Assembly: GCA_051000395.1 (NCBI GenBank)
Contig: JBPCOI010000050.1
Coordinates: 1 to 30,022, forward strand
From: JBPCOI01 sp051000395
GTDB lineage: Bacteria; Actinomycetota; Actinomycetes; Mycobacteriales; Jatrophihabitantaceae
Direction: 5' to 3'
Length of the DNA: 30,022 nt
Shown: in pieces, positions 1-8,112 of the stretch
Layout of the letters: each line of letters opens with the position of its first letter
Position numbering within the stretch: position 1 is the first letter of the stretch
Position numbers and translations under genes: made by a program
The notes under the pieces: model-generated
Database searches by the model: none
Told to the model about the DNA's origin: nothing
Seen by the model: the letters and a program-made list of their open reading frames with translations, nothing else

Positions 1-20
1 TGGCGGCGGTAGCGGGTGGG

Positions 21-1217
21 TCAGCGCGGCTTCGCCGACTCCGCAGCGGCGGCCCGCCGTGCCGCCGCCGAGCGCGTGTCGGCGAGCCGGTCGGTCGCGA
101 CCTGCCGGGCGAGCTGCTCGAGCAGGCGTCCCGCGTCGGCGAGGCAACGGACCGGGTCGGGCTCGACCTCGAGCAGCGAGTAGGCCGCGAGAATGCCGGC
201 GGCCGCCAGTTCCGATGCCCCGAGCAGGTTGCGGCCGGCAACAGCGACGACGGGGACGCCGGCGCGCCGGGCGGCGGCAGCCACGCCGGCCGGCGCCTTG
301 CCGTGCAGCGTCTGGGCGTCCAGCGAACCCTCGCCGGTGACTACCAACCCGGCCCCGACCAGGTGGTCGGGGAAGCCGACGAGCTCGAGAAGCAGGTCGA
401 TGCCGGGCCGTGTTCGCGCGCCGAGCAGCGTCATGGCGCCTAAGCCCACGCCGCCGGCCGCGCCCGCTCCGGGCAGCTCCGCGGCCGGATGACCGTGCGG
501 TCCGGGGCGGACGCCGAGCGCGCAGGCGAGCGCGCGCGACCAGCGGGCTAGCGCGGCGTCGAGGGCGAGCACCGCGGCGGCGTCGGCGCCCTTCTGCGGG
601 CCGTACACCGCGGCGGCCCCAAGTGGCCCGAGCAGCGGGTTGTCCACATCGACGGCGAGGATCAGCTCGACCGCCGAGAGGCGCGGGTGCAAGCCGTCCA
701 GCTCGATGCGGCGCACCCGCCCCAGGGCGCCACCCCCGGGCGGCAGTTCGGTGCCGGCGGCGTCGAGCAAGCGGGCGCCGAGCGCTGTCACCAGCCCGGC
801 GCCGCCGTCGGTGCTGGCGCTGCCGCCGATCCCGAGCACGATGCGGTGGCACTCGGCGTCCAGGGCGGCACGCAGCGCGTCACCGGCGCCGGCGCTGGAC
901 GCGGCAAGCGCGTCGAATCGCCCGCCGGGCAGGCGTTGCATGCCGCACGCGTCGGCCAGTTCCACGACCGCAACGCCGTCGCGGAGCGCGTAGGCGGTGT
1001 CCACCGGGTCGCCGAGCGGTCCGCGCGCCCGCACCGGCATCAGCCGGAAGCCCGCGTGCACCGCCGCGTCCAGAGTGCCGTCGCCGCCGTCGGCGACCGG
1101 AATCTCGACGATCACGGCATCGGGCGCTCCGGCGCGCAGTCCCGCGGCGATGTGTGCGGCCGCCTCGACGGCCGACAGCGAGCCCTTGAACTTGTCAGGA
1201 GCAACGAGGACGCGCAT
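21..1217 (-). CDS. glxK: Glycerate kinase (GarK/GlxK family)
   Basis: Cytoplasmic kinase that phosphorylates D-glycerate with ATP, feeding glyoxylate or glycerate catabolism into lower glycolysis. The 398-residue protein has the usual family length of about 370-400 aa. It opens with the family-typical MRVLVAPDKFKGSLSA. It carries a DGGDGTLDA loop near residue 43 and a glycine-rich GIGGSASTDGGAG stretch near residue 130, both characteristic of the type-1 glycerate kinase fold. The ATG at 1217-1215 is preceded by a GGAAGG Shine-Dalgarno-like stretch about 8-10 nt upstream. It lies 54 bp downstream of the acyl-CoA ligase on the same strand and may be cotranscribed with it. No other glyoxylate-pathway gene is nearby, so the substrate is assigned from family only. 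Confidence 0.93.
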   Translation of the reverse strand: MRVLVAPDKFKGSLSAVEAAAHIAAGLRAGAPDAVIVEIPVADGGDGTLDAAVHAGFRLMPVRARGPLGDPVDTAYALRDGVAVVELADACGMQRLPGGRFDALAASSAGAGDALRAALDAECHRIVLGIGGSASTDGGAGLVTALGARLLDAAGTELPPGGGALGRVRRIELDGLHPRLSAVELILAVDVDNPLLGPLGAAAVYGPQKGADAAAVLALDAALARWSRALACALGVRPGPHGHPAAELPGAGAAGGVGLGAMTLLGARTRPGIDLLLELVGFPDHLVGAGLVVTGEGSLDAQTLHGKAPAGVAAAARRAGVPVVAVAGRNLLGASELAAAGILAAYSLLEVEPDPVRCLADAGRLLEQLARQVATDRLADTRSAAARRAAAAESAKPR

Positions 1218-1271
1218 GGGTGCTGCCTTCCGGACCCGGCGCCCAGGCCCGGGCCGAGCGAGGCGACGGGC

Positions 1272-3062
1272 TCAGCTGTAGAGGTCGCTGATCTGCTGCT
1301 CGCACTCCTTGTGCACTACGTTGCGCTTGAGCTTGAGCGACGGGGTCAGTTGGCCGCCGTCCTCGGTCCAGTCCTCGTCGAGGATCGTGAACTTCCGGAT
1401 CGACTCGGCCTTGCTGACGGCCTTGTTCGCATCGTCGATCGCCCGCTGGACCTCCGCGCGCAGCGCCTCGTCCGCCGCGACGTCGGCGACGGTCGTCGAG
1501 GAGGGCCGGCCGTGGCTCTCCAGCCACTGCGGGAACGCCTCGGGATCGATGGTGACCAGCGCCGCGATGAAGGGCTTCTGGTCGCCCACGACGAGGCACT
1601 GGCTAATCAGCCAGTGTGAGCGGGCGCGGTCCTCCAGGACAGCCGGTGCGACGTTCTTGCCGCCGGCGGTGACGATCAGTTCCTTCTTGCGTCCGGTGAT
1701 CCGGACGAAACCGTCGTCGTCGATCTCGCCGATGTCGCCGGAGTGGAACCAGCCATCCTTCTCCAGCGTCTCGGCGGTGGCCTGCTCGTTGTTCCAGTAA
1801 CCGGCGAACACGACCGGTGCCTTGAACAGCAGCTCGCCGTCTTCGGCGACCTTCACCGTCACGCCGCCCACCGGACGCCCGACCGTGCCGATCTTCAGCG
1901 CGTCCGGGCGGTTCACCGTGATGCCCGCGGTCGTCTCGGTCAGGCCGTAGCCCTCGTAGATCGTGACGCCGACGCCGCGGAAGAAGTGCCCGAGCCGGGA
2001 GCCCAGCGGCGCTCCTCCGGAGACGGCGGCCACGCAGTTGCCGCCCAACGCGGCGCGCAGCTTGCCATAGACGAGCTTGTCGAAAAGCGCGTGCTGCACG
2101 GTGAGCAACGGTCCCGCTGCGCCCTTCTCGGTGGCCTCGGAGTAGGCGATTGCGACCTTCTCGGCCCGGTCGAAGATCTTGCCCTTGCCGGAGGCGTGTG
2201 CCTTCTGCTTGGCGGTGTTGAACACCTTCTCGAACACGCGGGGGACGGCCAGCACGAAGGTCGGCTGAAAGCCGCCGAGATCGTCGAGCAGGTTCTTCAC
2301 GTCCGCGGTGTGTCCGAGCGTGCAGCCCGCGGCGAGAGCACCGATCTCGATCGCGCGGCCGAAGACGTGGGCGATCGGCAGGAACAGCAGCGTCGAGGTG
2401 TTCTCGTTGAAGAAGGAGGACAGCCCGTCGAGCAGTTCGGTGACCTCGCTGACGAAGCAGCGATGGGTCAGCTCGCAGCCCTTGGGCCGTCCCGTCGTCC
2501 CGGACGTGTAGATGATCGAGGCGAGGTCGTCGAGGCCGACCGCCCTGCGGCGCTCGGCGATGTCCTCGTCGCTGACGTCACCGCCGCGCTCGCCGAGCTC
2601 GTCCAGCCCGCCGGCCCCGAACTGCCACACCCCGACCAGATCGGGTGCCTGCGCGCGGACCGACTCCACGATCTCGGCGTGTTCGGTCGTCTCGACGAAG
2701 ATGCCCTTCGCCCCCGAGTCGGACAGGATCCATTCCACCTGCTCGGCACTGGATGTCTCGTAGATCGGCACCACCACGGCGCCGGCGGTGAACAGCGCGA
2801 AGTCCGCGACCGTCCACTCGTATCGGGTCTTGCTCATCACGGCGACCCGGTCGCCAGCCTGGATGCCGGCGCTCAGCAGTCCCTTCGCGGCGGCGGAGAC
2901 CTCGGCGGCGAACTGCTTGGCGGTGACGTCGCTCCAGCTGCCCTGCGAGCGGCGGCGCAGCGCCACGTGCTCGGGGCGGTTCGCCGCGCTGTCGAAGATG
3001 AAGTCGGCCGTGTTCGTCTGGCTCAGCGTGGTGACGTTGCTGGCCACATGCAGCTCACGCAC
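1272..3062 (-). CDS. fadD15: Long-chain fatty-acid--CoA ligase, FadD15-like
   Basis: AMP-forming ligase that activates long-chain fatty acids to acyl-CoA at the membrane-cytosol interface. It has 596 residues, close to mycobacterial FadD15 (about 600). The ATP-binding P-loop IIYTSGTTGRPKGCEL lies near residue 185. A YEGYGLTETTAGI motif, a WFHSGDIGEIDDDGF motif and a C-terminal GRKKELIVTAGGKNVAP hinge carrying the adenylate-forming signature are all present. The GTG start at 3062 gives MREL, like M. tuberculosis FadD15, and has AGGGA about 10 nt upstream. It is divergent from the SRPBCC genes, as expected from the conserved Rv2187-Rv2186c arrangement. This suggests a link between acyl-CoA supply and the SRPBCC/ArsA block. 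Chain-length specificity cannot be read from the sequence. Confidence 0.94.
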   Translation of the reverse strand: MRELHVASNVTTLSQTNTADFIFDSAANRPEHVALRRRSQGSWSDVTAKQFAAEVSAAAKGLLSAGIQAGDRVAVMSKTRYEWTVADFALFTAGAVVVPIYETSSAEQVEWILSDSGAKGIFVETTEHAEIVESVRAQAPDLVGVWQFGAGGLDELGERGGDVSDEDIAERRRAVGLDDLASIIYTSGTTGRPKGCELTHRCFVSEVTELLDGLSSFFNENTSTLLFLPIAHVFGRAIEIGALAAGCTLGHTADVKNLLDDLGGFQPTFVLAVPRVFEKVFNTAKQKAHASGKGKIFDRAEKVAIAYSEATEKGAAGPLLTVQHALFDKLVYGKLRAALGGNCVAAVSGGAPLGSRLGHFFRGVGVTIYEGYGLTETTAGITVNRPDALKIGTVGRPVGGVTVKVAEDGELLFKAPVVFAGYWNNEQATAETLEKDGWFHSGDIGEIDDDGFVRITGRKKELIVTAGGKNVAPAVLEDRARSHWLISQCLVVGDQKPFIAALVTIDPEAFPQWLESHGRPSSTTVADVAADEALRAEVQRAIDDANKAVSKAESIRKFTILDEDWTEDGGQLTPSLKLKRNVVHKECEQQISDLYS

Positions 3063-3123
3063 TCGTCGGTCGTCCCTTCAGCGTCGCGTCCCGGTTGGCC
3101 GCGCAGCGAATCGGCGTCCGGCC

Positions 3124-3133
3124 ACCGTAACGT
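3124..3133. promoter_or_regulatory. Possible overlapping divergent -10 boxes
   Basis: In the fadD15/SRPBCC intergenic region the minus strand reads TACGGT (3129-3124), suitably upstream of the fadD15 leader. The plus strand reads TAACGT (3128-3133), about 40-50 nt upstream of the first SRPBCC gene. Both fit TANNNT. No convincing -35 boxes were found, so this is tentative. Confidence 0.25.
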
Positions 3134-3184
3134 GTCCCCACCTCCCGCGCGAGCCGTCGCAGCGGACCTGGGATGGTGGACGGC

Positions 3185-3592
3185 ATGCCGGCGATCGACG
3201 TGGTGGACTCGACGTGGATCTGCACGCGACCGGCCACGCTCGCCGCGCTGGTGGCCGATCCGGCGAACTGGCGCCGATGGTGGCCCGAGCTCGACCTGGC
3301 CGTCGACGAGTGGCGCGGCGAGAAGGGCATGCGCTGGTCGGTGCGTCCGGGCCGGCCGGGCCTGCGCGGCTCGATGGAGGTGTGGCTGGAACCGGCGCTC
3401 GACGGCGTCGTCGCGCACTGTTTCCTCCGACTGGATCGCGCTGACGGTGCCCCGCTCGGCCGCCGGCGGGCGCGACGCGTCACCGACAGGTACCGCCGGG
3501 GGGTCAAGCAGGTGTTCTGGGGCTTCGGCGACGAGCTCGACCCCGGCCGCACCGCCCGCATCGGCGGGATCCGTGCCGGCGGCGGCAGGTAA
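3185..3592 (+). CDS. SRPBCC (START-like) family protein, Rv2186c position
   Basis: Small cytoplasmic protein of the SRPBCC/polyketide-cyclase fold, which forms a hydrophobic cavity for lipids or other apolar ligands. About 135 residues. The N-terminus MPAIDVVDSTWICTRPAT, followed by LVADPANWRRWWPEL, is the usual first strand plus helix/ligand-gate of this fold. A basic stretch, GRRRARRVTDRYRRGVKQ, lies near the C-terminus. The ATG at 3185 has GGTGGA just upstream. An ATG at 3173 is in frame and would add four residues. It is followed within 10 bp by a second SRPBCC gene, the order seen for Rv2186c-Rv2185c in mycobacteria. The ligand is unknown. The fold call is solid at the N-terminus and weaker over the last third. 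Confidence 0.75.
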   Translation: MPAIDVVDSTWICTRPATLAALVADPANWRRWWPELDLAVDEWRGEKGMRWSVRPGRPGLRGSMEVWLEPALDGVVAHCFLRLDRADGAPLGRRRARRVTDRYRRGVKQVFWGFGDELDPGRTARIGGIRAGGGR

Positions 3593-3595
3593 CCT
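3590..3595 (+). promoter_or_regulatory. -10 box (TAACCT), leaderless arrangement
   Basis: TAACCT ends 6 nt before the ATG at 3602, placing the predicted transcription start at the start codon. It overlaps the stop codon of the preceding SRPBCC gene. No Shine-Dalgarno precedes this ATG, which fits a leaderless mRNA. Confidence 0.4.
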
Positions 3596-3601
3596 CTGCG
3601 C

Positions 3602-4039
3602 ATGGCCGACCAGTCGACGCAGTCGATCGTCATCGACGCCGACCCGGGCACGGTCATGGCGGCGATCGCCGATTTCGACGCCTATCCGGTCTGGGCCGGA
3701 TCGGTGAAGAAGGCGGAGGTCCTGCAGGTCGGCGCGGACGGGCGCGCGAAGCGGGTGGCGTTCACCCTCGACGCCGGCGTGGTCCGCGACCAGTACGAAC
3801 TCGACTACACCTGGACGGGCGACTCTCGGGTCGAATGGACGCTCGTGAAGGGTCAGATGATGCGCGCCCAGCACGGCTCGTACGAGCTGGCCGCAGGCCC
3901 CGGTGGCACGCACGTCACGTACTCGCTCACCGTCGACCTGGCCATCCCGATGCTGGGACTGCTCAAGCGCAAGGCCGAGCGCGTCGTGATGGACACCGCG
4001 CTCAAGGAGCTCAAGCGGCACGTCGAGGCAGGGGCCTGA
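3602..4039 (+). CDS. SRPBCC family protein, Rv2185c-like
   Basis: 145-residue SRPBCC/START-like protein, closely resembling M. tuberculosis Rv2185c in length and motifs. The opening QSIVIDADPGTVMAAIADFD, then YPVWAGSVKKAEVL, is a typical first strand, helix and second strand. The end LKRKAERVVMDTALKELKRH is the long C-terminal helix that closes the cavity. Expected to bind a hydrophobic ligand in the cytoplasm or at the membrane face; no substrate is known for this subfamily. It sits between another SRPBCC gene and the ArsA-like ATPase (31-bp gap), the same order as Rv2186c-Rv2185c-Rv2184c, so the proteins probably share a process. The start has a TAACCT -10 box 6 nt upstream and no clear ribosome-binding site. 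Confidence 0.88.
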   Translation: MADQSTQSIVIDADPGTVMAAIADFDAYPVWAGSVKKAEVLQVGADGRAKRVAFTLDAGVVRDQYELDYTWTGDSRVEWTLVKGQMMRAQHGSYELAAGPGGTHVTYSLTVDLAIPMLGLLKRKAERVVMDTALKELKRHVEAGA

Positions 4040-4070
4040 TGGGCGGCGGCTGCCGGCCCGTGGAGCGCGC

Positions 4071-5324
4071 ATGAGGATCGTCCTGTTCACCGGCAAGGGC
4101 GGCGTGGGCAAGACGACCGCGGCGTCGGCGACGGCGCTGCGACTGGCCGACCGCGGCGTGAAGACGCTGCTGCTCTCGACCGACGTCGCACACTCGCTCG
4201 CCGACGCACTGGATGTCGAGCTGGGTGGCGAGCCGACCGAGGTCGAGCCCGGCCTGTGGGCAGTCCAGGTCGATACGCAGGGCCGCTTCGAGGCGGCCTG
4301 GCGCGACGTGCAGGGCTTCCTGGTCGACATGCTCGCCCGGGGTGGCGTCGACCCGATCACTGCCGACGAGCTGACCGTGCTGCCGGGTGTGGACGAGGTG
4401 CTCGCGCTGCTGGCGGTGCGAGAGCTCGCGCTGTCCGGCGACTGGGATGTGTTGGTCGTCGACTGCGCGCCGACCGCCGAGACGCTGCGCCTGCTCGCGC
4501 TGCCCGAGGCGTTGACCTGGTACCTGCAGAAGGTCTTCCCGGCGCACCGCCGGCTGGCCCGCGGGATGCGCCCCATCGCGGCGATGCTCGGCCGCAGCGA
4601 GGTGATCCCGCCGGACAACATCTTCGAGGCCCTGCTGCGGCTCAACGACGATCTTGCCGGCGTGCGGCAGCTGCTGGGCGATCCCGCGGTGAGCTCCGTG
4701 CGGCTGGTGCTGACGCCGGAATCAGTCGTCGCCGCCGAGGCGCGCCGGACCTTCACAGCGCTCGCGCTCTACGGCTACTGCGTCGACATGGTCGTGGCGA
4801 ACCGCGTCTTCCCGGCCGACGGCGACGCGTGGTGTCAGGGCTGGGCGCGGGCGCAGCACACGCAGCTGGCCTCGATCCGCGAGTCCTTCGCGGGCGTCGC
4901 GGTCCATGAGCTGCCCTACCGTTCCGCGGAGCCGATCGGCGCGCCCGCGCTGCGCGAACTCGCCTCGGCACTGTACGGCGAGCTACCCGGCGCCGACCCC
5001 GCCCCTGTGGACGTCGCGCCTCGCGAGTTGTTGCGGGTGGAGGCGTCCGGTGAGCAGTTCGTGCTCGTGATGACGCTTCCGCTGGCTCAGACGGGATCGG
5101 TGGATGCGGTACGCGCCGGCGACGACCTGGTGGTGACGGTCGGCGCGAACCGCCGGGTGCTGACGCTGCCGAGCATGCTGCGCCGCTGTGTCGTCGTCGG
5201 CGGTGAGTACGACGGCAACGAGCTGCGCGTGCGGTTCCGCGCCGATCCCGACCTGTGGCCGGCCGAGGAGGGCAGCCGCGGTTCTGCCCGTCGCCCGGGC
5301 TCCCGGGACGCTCCCGGTGGGTGA
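4071..5324 (+). CDS. ArsA/Get3-like ATPase with C-terminal HSP20-like domain
   Basis: Deviant-Walker P-loop ATPase of the ArsA/Get3 family, matching the Rv2184c position. The 417-residue protein has the P-loop GKGGVGKTT at residues 8-16 and switch I STDVAHSL at about 36-43 (the usual P after D is V). Switch II is DCAPTAETLRLL at about 131-142, where Get3 proteins usually have DxAPTGHT. Residues about 317-392 form a beta-rich module (ELLRVEASGEQF to ELRVRF) matching the alpha-crystallin/HSP20-like domain appended to many actinobacterial ArsA proteins. No Get3-type CxxC zinc motif and no arsenic-resistance genes are present, so arsenite efflux is unlikely. A role in handling membrane proteins or lipids is inference. 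GGAG precedes the ATG by about 8 nt. The 3' end overlaps the next gene by 8 bp. Confidence 0.88.
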   Translation: MRIVLFTGKGGVGKTTAASATALRLADRGVKTLLLSTDVAHSLADALDVELGGEPTEVEPGLWAVQVDTQGRFEAAWRDVQGFLVDMLARGGVDPITADELTVLPGVDEVLALLAVRELALSGDWDVLVVDCAPTAETLRLLALPEALTWYLQKVFPAHRRLARGMRPIAAMLGRSEVIPPDNIFEALLRLNDDLAGVRQLLGDPAVSSVRLVLTPESVVAAEARRTFTALALYGYCVDMVVANRVFPADGDAWCQGWARAQHTQLASIRESFAGVAVHELPYRSAEPIGAPALRELASALYGELPGADPAPVDVAPRELLRVEASGEQFVLVMTLPLAQTGSVDAVRAGDDLVVTVGANRRVLTLPSMLRRCVVVGGEYDGNELRVRFRADPDLWPAEEGSRGSARRPGSRDAPGG

Positions 5325-5718
5325 CGCGCACAGCCCGGCGGGACCGTTCGGCGAGGAGGCGGTGCGGTTGCTCGTTGCGGTGCAGGACTGGGCGCGCCGC
5401 AGCTTCCCGGAACCGGCCGCCGCACCCGGCGCGCGGCCCAGCGACTGCCAGTGGTGCCCGATCTGCCAGCTCATGGCGGTGGTGCGCGGTGAGCGGCCGG
5501 ACGTGAGCGAACGGGTGGCCGAGGCCGGCACGGCGTTGGCGTCGGCACTGCGGGCCGTGCTCGACGTCGCTACCGGTGCTGAGGCAGGACCCGGCGCGGC
5601 TGCTGCTGGCGGGCCGTCCCGTCGGCCGCGTCCCGGTCGCCCGCGGGTGCAGCGGATCGACCTCGCCGAGCCGGCCGATCCCTCGAGCCAGTCCGCCGGC
5701 ACGGACGAGCGGACCTGA
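5317..5718 (+). CDS. Small conserved CxxCxxC protein, Rv2183c-like
   Basis: Conserved actinobacterial protein of unknown function. From GTG 5317 it has 133 residues. An N-terminal helix (EEAVRLLVAVQDWARRSF) is followed by a cysteine motif DCQWCPICQLM with Cys at 44, 47 and 50. Then come a second helix (VSERVAEAGTALASALRAVL) and a disordered Gly/Pro/Arg-rich tail ending near DLAEPAD. The cysteines could bind zinc or an Fe-S cluster; only three are close together, so another ligand would be needed. The GTG lies inside the ArsA-like gene (8-bp overlap), implying translational coupling and perhaps direct partnership. An in-frame ATG at 5188 would run deep into the ATPase HSP20-like domain, so I reject it. 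Corresponds by position to Rv2183c. Confidence 0.8.
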   Translation: MGDAHSPAGPFGEEAVRLLVAVQDWARRSFPEPAAAPGARPSDCQWCPICQLMAVVRGERPDVSERVAEAGTALASALRAVLDVATGAEAGPGAAAAGGPSRRPRPGRPRVQRIDLAEPADPSSQSAGTDERT

Positions 5719-5723
5719 GCGCC

Positions 5724-6671
5724 GTGTCGCTGGCGATCGGTGTCGACATCGGCGGCACCAAGGTCGCTGCCGGCGTCGTGGACGAGCAGGGGCGGGTGCT
5801 CGACCGGGAGCGCCGGCCGACGCCGGGCACCGACGCCGCGGCGACGCAGGCGGTGATCGTCGAGGTCGTCGGTGCGCTGAGCGCACGGCATCCGGTGCGG
5901 GCCGTCGGGATCGGTGCCGCCGGCTGGATCGGCACCGATCGCGCCACGGTGCTGTTCGCACCGCACCTGGCCTGGCGCGACGAGCCGTTGCGCGACGCGC
6001 TGGCCGGGCGGATCCCGCTGCCGGTCGTCGTCGAGAACGACGCGAACGCCGCCGCCTGGGCCGAGTACCGCTTCGGCGTGGCGCGGGGCCAGCGCGTCGT
6101 CGTGTGCGTGACCCTCGGCACGGGCATCGGCGGCGGGCTCGTCGTCGACGGCGTGGTGTACCGCGGCGCGTACGGGATCGCCTGCGAGTACGGGCACATG
6201 TCGCTCGTCCCGGACGGGCGCCGGTGTGCGTGCGGCAACCGGGGCTGCTGGGAGATGTACGCCTCCGGACGCGCACTGGCCCGCGACGCGGCCGAGCTGG
6301 CCGCGGAATCACCGATGGCCGCGGTCCGGATGTTGGAGCTGGCGGGCTCGCCCGAGCAGCTGTCCGGACCGGTCGTCACCACCGCGGCCGAGGAAGGCGA
6401 TCCGGCCGCGACGTCGATCTGCACCGCGATGGGCCGCTGGCTCGGCCGCGGCCTGGCGACCCTCGCCGCCGTGATCGACCCGTCCGTGTTCGTCATCGGC
6501 GGCGGGGTGATGGCGGCCGGCGAGCTGCTCCTGCGACCGGCGCGCGAGGAGTTCGCGAACGCCCTCACCGGCCGTGGCTTTCGGCCCGCCGCGGCCATCG
6601 AGGCCGCGGCGCTGGGGCCGGACGCGGGCCTGATCGGGGCCGCCGACCTCGCACGGATCGGTACGCGCTGA
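5724..6671 (+). CDS. glkA: ROK-family glucokinase
   Basis: Phosphorylates glucose, or a related hexose, to the 6-phosphate in the cytoplasm. The 315 residues match Streptomyces-type ROK glucokinases. The phosphate-binding DIGGTK lies at 8-13. The catalytic Asp is in ENDANA (D106). GTGIGGG is at about 132-138. The ROK zinc site is complete: His158 in EYGHM plus CACGNRGCWE with Cys 168, 170 and 175. There is no N-terminal helix-turn-helix, so it is an enzyme rather than a ROK repressor. GTG 5724 lies 5 bp after the stop of the CxxCxxC gene, so it is probably cotranscribed. Whether ATP or polyphosphate is the donor cannot be decided by eye. Confidence 0.92.
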   Translation: MSLAIGVDIGGTKVAAGVVDEQGRVLDRERRPTPGTDAAATQAVIVEVVGALSARHPVRAVGIGAAGWIGTDRATVLFAPHLAWRDEPLRDALAGRIPLPVVVENDANAAAWAEYRFGVARGQRVVVCVTLGTGIGGGLVVDGVVYRGAYGIACEYGHMSLVPDGRRCACGNRGCWEMYASGRALARDAAELAAESPMAAVRMLELAGSPEQLSGPVVTTAAEEGDPAATSICTAMGRWLGRGLATLAAVIDPSVFVIGGGVMAAGELLLRPAREEFANALTGRGFRPAAAIEAAALGPDAGLIGAADLARIGTR

Positions 6672-6686
6672 GGCCTCGGGCAGGAT

Positions 6687-7382
6687 GTGCACGTGCCGAC
6701 GCTGCGACTGCTGAGCTACAACGTGCGCTCCATGCGTGACGACCGCGCCGCGCTCGCCCGGGTGATCCGATCGGCCGAAGCAGATGTCGTCTGCGTCCAG
6801 GAGGCGCCGCGGTTCCTGCGCTGGCGTTCGCTGTGCGCCCAGCTGGCGCGTACGAGCGGCCTCGTGGTCGTCGGCGGCGGGCGCCGGGCGGGCGCGAACC
6901 TGGTGCTGTCGTCGCTGGCGGTGGACGTGCTCGCGACCGCCGACGTCCGGTTCACGACCGACCCCAGGCTGCATCACCGCGGCAGCGCGATCGCCGTCCT
7001 ACGCCTGTCCGGATCGAGGTTCGCGGTCGCCGGCATCCACCTCGACGTGGTCGCCGCACCGCGGATCCGGCACGTCGAGGAGCTGCACCAGGCGATCACC
7101 CGCCACGTGCCCGAGGACGTCGCCACCATCGTCGCCGGCGACGTCAACGACCGCCCCGGCTCATCCGCCTGGCAGGCGCTCTGCGCGCAGCGCGCGGACG
7201 CGTTCGCGGTCGCGGGAAGTGGCAGCGGATTCACCTCGGAGGCCGCATCGCCACGCCAGCGGATCGACGGCGTCTTCGTCGACCCGCGCATCCAGGTCCG
7301 CGCCGCGCGGGTGCTCGAGCAGCCGGACGTGCAGCTCGCCAGCGACCACCGGCCGGTACTCGTCGAGCTGGAACTGCCCTAG
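6687..7382 (+). CDS. Endonuclease/exonuclease/phosphatase family protein
   Basis: Metal-dependent phosphohydrolase of the EEP (DNase I / exonuclease III / sphingomyelinase) fold, 229-231 residues. Signature residues are all present: an early SYNVRSM with the metal-site Asn, VCVQEAP with the Glu ligand, VAGDVNDRPGS with the Asp/Asn pair, and SDHRPV with the final Asp-His near the C-terminus. No signal peptide or extra domain is seen, so the substrate (nucleic acid, phospholipid or nucleotide) is open. Two in-frame GTG starts exist, 6687 and 6693. The second sits 6 nt after a weak -10-like CAGGAT and 7 nt after AGGA, and is slightly favoured. It follows the glucokinase by about 15-20 bp and converges on the membrane-protein gene. 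Confidence 0.88.
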   Translation: MHVPTLRLLSYNVRSMRDDRAALARVIRSAEADVVCVQEAPRFLRWRSLCAQLARTSGLVVVGGGRRAGANLVLSSLAVDVLATADVRFTTDPRLHHRGSAIAVLRLSGSRFAVAGIHLDVVAAPRIRHVEELHQAITRHVPEDVATIVAGDVNDRPGSSAWQALCAQRADAFAVAGSGSGFTSEAASPRQRIDGVFVDPRIQVRAARVLEQPDVQLASDHRPVLVELELP

Positions 7383-7389
7383 CGCGACA

Positions 7390-8112
7390 CTAGAGCACCG
7401 CGCCGTCGTCGTCGTCGTCGTGGCGCTCGCGCAACCGCGAGACGAGGATCGTCGCGCCGAGCAGCAGGCCGCAGACGCCGAGCAGCAAGGTGAGCTTGCT
7501 GGCCAGCCCGAACTGACCGCCCAGGCCCAGGACCAGGATGGAGATGGCCAGCACCGACATCGCCATGATCGTCGGCGCGGCCAGGCGCGGCAGCGGTGGC
7601 GGCGCCGGCGGGACGTAGTGCTGCTCGTCGAGCCACACCGGCTCGGCCGCCGGCTGCTCCAGGCGCGCTCGCCAATCCTCGTCCTCCTTGGACAACGCGC
7701 GTTCGGCGTCGCGGATGGCGTTGACGGTATCGACGTGCCAGTCCGCGATCAGGTCGGCGAAGGCGGTGTCGAAATCGATGCCGGGATCCGGCGCGGCACC
7801 GGGCGGCGCGACGCCGGAGGCCGCCTCGGGCGGGTCAGGGGACTGGCCGGCGGCGCGGACCACGGCGGCGACGATGATCCGCGCGTCACCACGTTCCTCC
7901 GCGGCGACGAACAGCCGCCGGCGTGCGGCCAGATCCCCGGGCGTCGCCCCGAGGTAGGCCGCGATCCGGGCCCGTCCCAGCGCCGTCAGCAGGTGCGGTC
8001 CGAGGTCGGTGTCGACGTCGGTCAGCGGGACGTAGTGCGCGGCGGCAAGCCCGTTGCCGAGCGGACCGGACTGTTCCGGTCCGCCGGCACCGGACGGTGA
8101 ACTGGCGGTCAC
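7390..8112 (-). CDS. Conserved actinobacterial membrane protein, two C-terminal TM helices
   Basis: Unrecognised at the functional level. From GTG 8112 it has 240 residues. There is a disordered start, a compact helical region (YVPLTDVDTDLGPHLLTALG through GDARIIVAAVVRAAG), an acidic Asp-rich segment, a Pro-rich linker (HYVPPAPPPLPR) and two adjacent hydrophobic helices (TIMAMSVLAISILVLGL and LTLLLGVCGLLLGATILV). It ends in a charged tail with five consecutive Asp encoded by a GTC-like trinucleotide run. The likely topology is both termini in the cytoplasm. The GTG forms a GTGA overlap with the stop of the upstream alpha/beta hydrolase (8109-8112), so the two are translationally coupled. Longer upstream starts would read through the hydrolase gene and are rejected. 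Confidence 0.8.
   Translation of the reverse strand: MTASSPSGAGGPEQSGPLGNGLAAAHYVPLTDVDTDLGPHLLTALGRARIAAYLGATPGDLAARRRLFVAAEERGDARIIVAAVVRAAGQSPDPPEAASGVAPPGAAPDPGIDFDTAFADLIADWHVDTVNAIRDAERALSKEDEDWRARLEQPAAEPVWLDEQHYVPPAPPPLPRLAAPTIMAMSVLAISILVLGLGGQFGLASKLTLLLGVCGLLLGATILVSRLRERHDDDDDGAVL

Noticed and set aside
1246..1255. Palindrome GGCCCGGGCC between fadD15 and the glycerate kinase gene
   Set aside because: Ten-base GC palindromes are expected by chance at this base composition, and it has no loop suited to a terminator.
1743..3707. Long plus-strand frame of 654 codons
   Set aside because: Antisense to the clear FadD15 gene and then crossing the SRPBCC genes out of frame; Arg/Gly/Ala-rich shadow of GC-rich codons.
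5188..5316. Upstream ATG start for the CxxCxxC protein
   Set aside because: Would overlap the ArsA-like HSP20 domain by about 135 bp. GTG 5317 gives the expected length and a normal short overlap.
3023..6312. Long minus-strand frames opposite the SRPBCC, ArsA-like and ROK genes
   Set aside because: Low-complexity Arg/Ser/Pro translations antisense to well-supported genes; no motifs.
7400..7422. GTC trinucleotide run
   Set aside because: Simply encodes the five-Asp tail of the membrane protein; too short to be a notable microsatellite.
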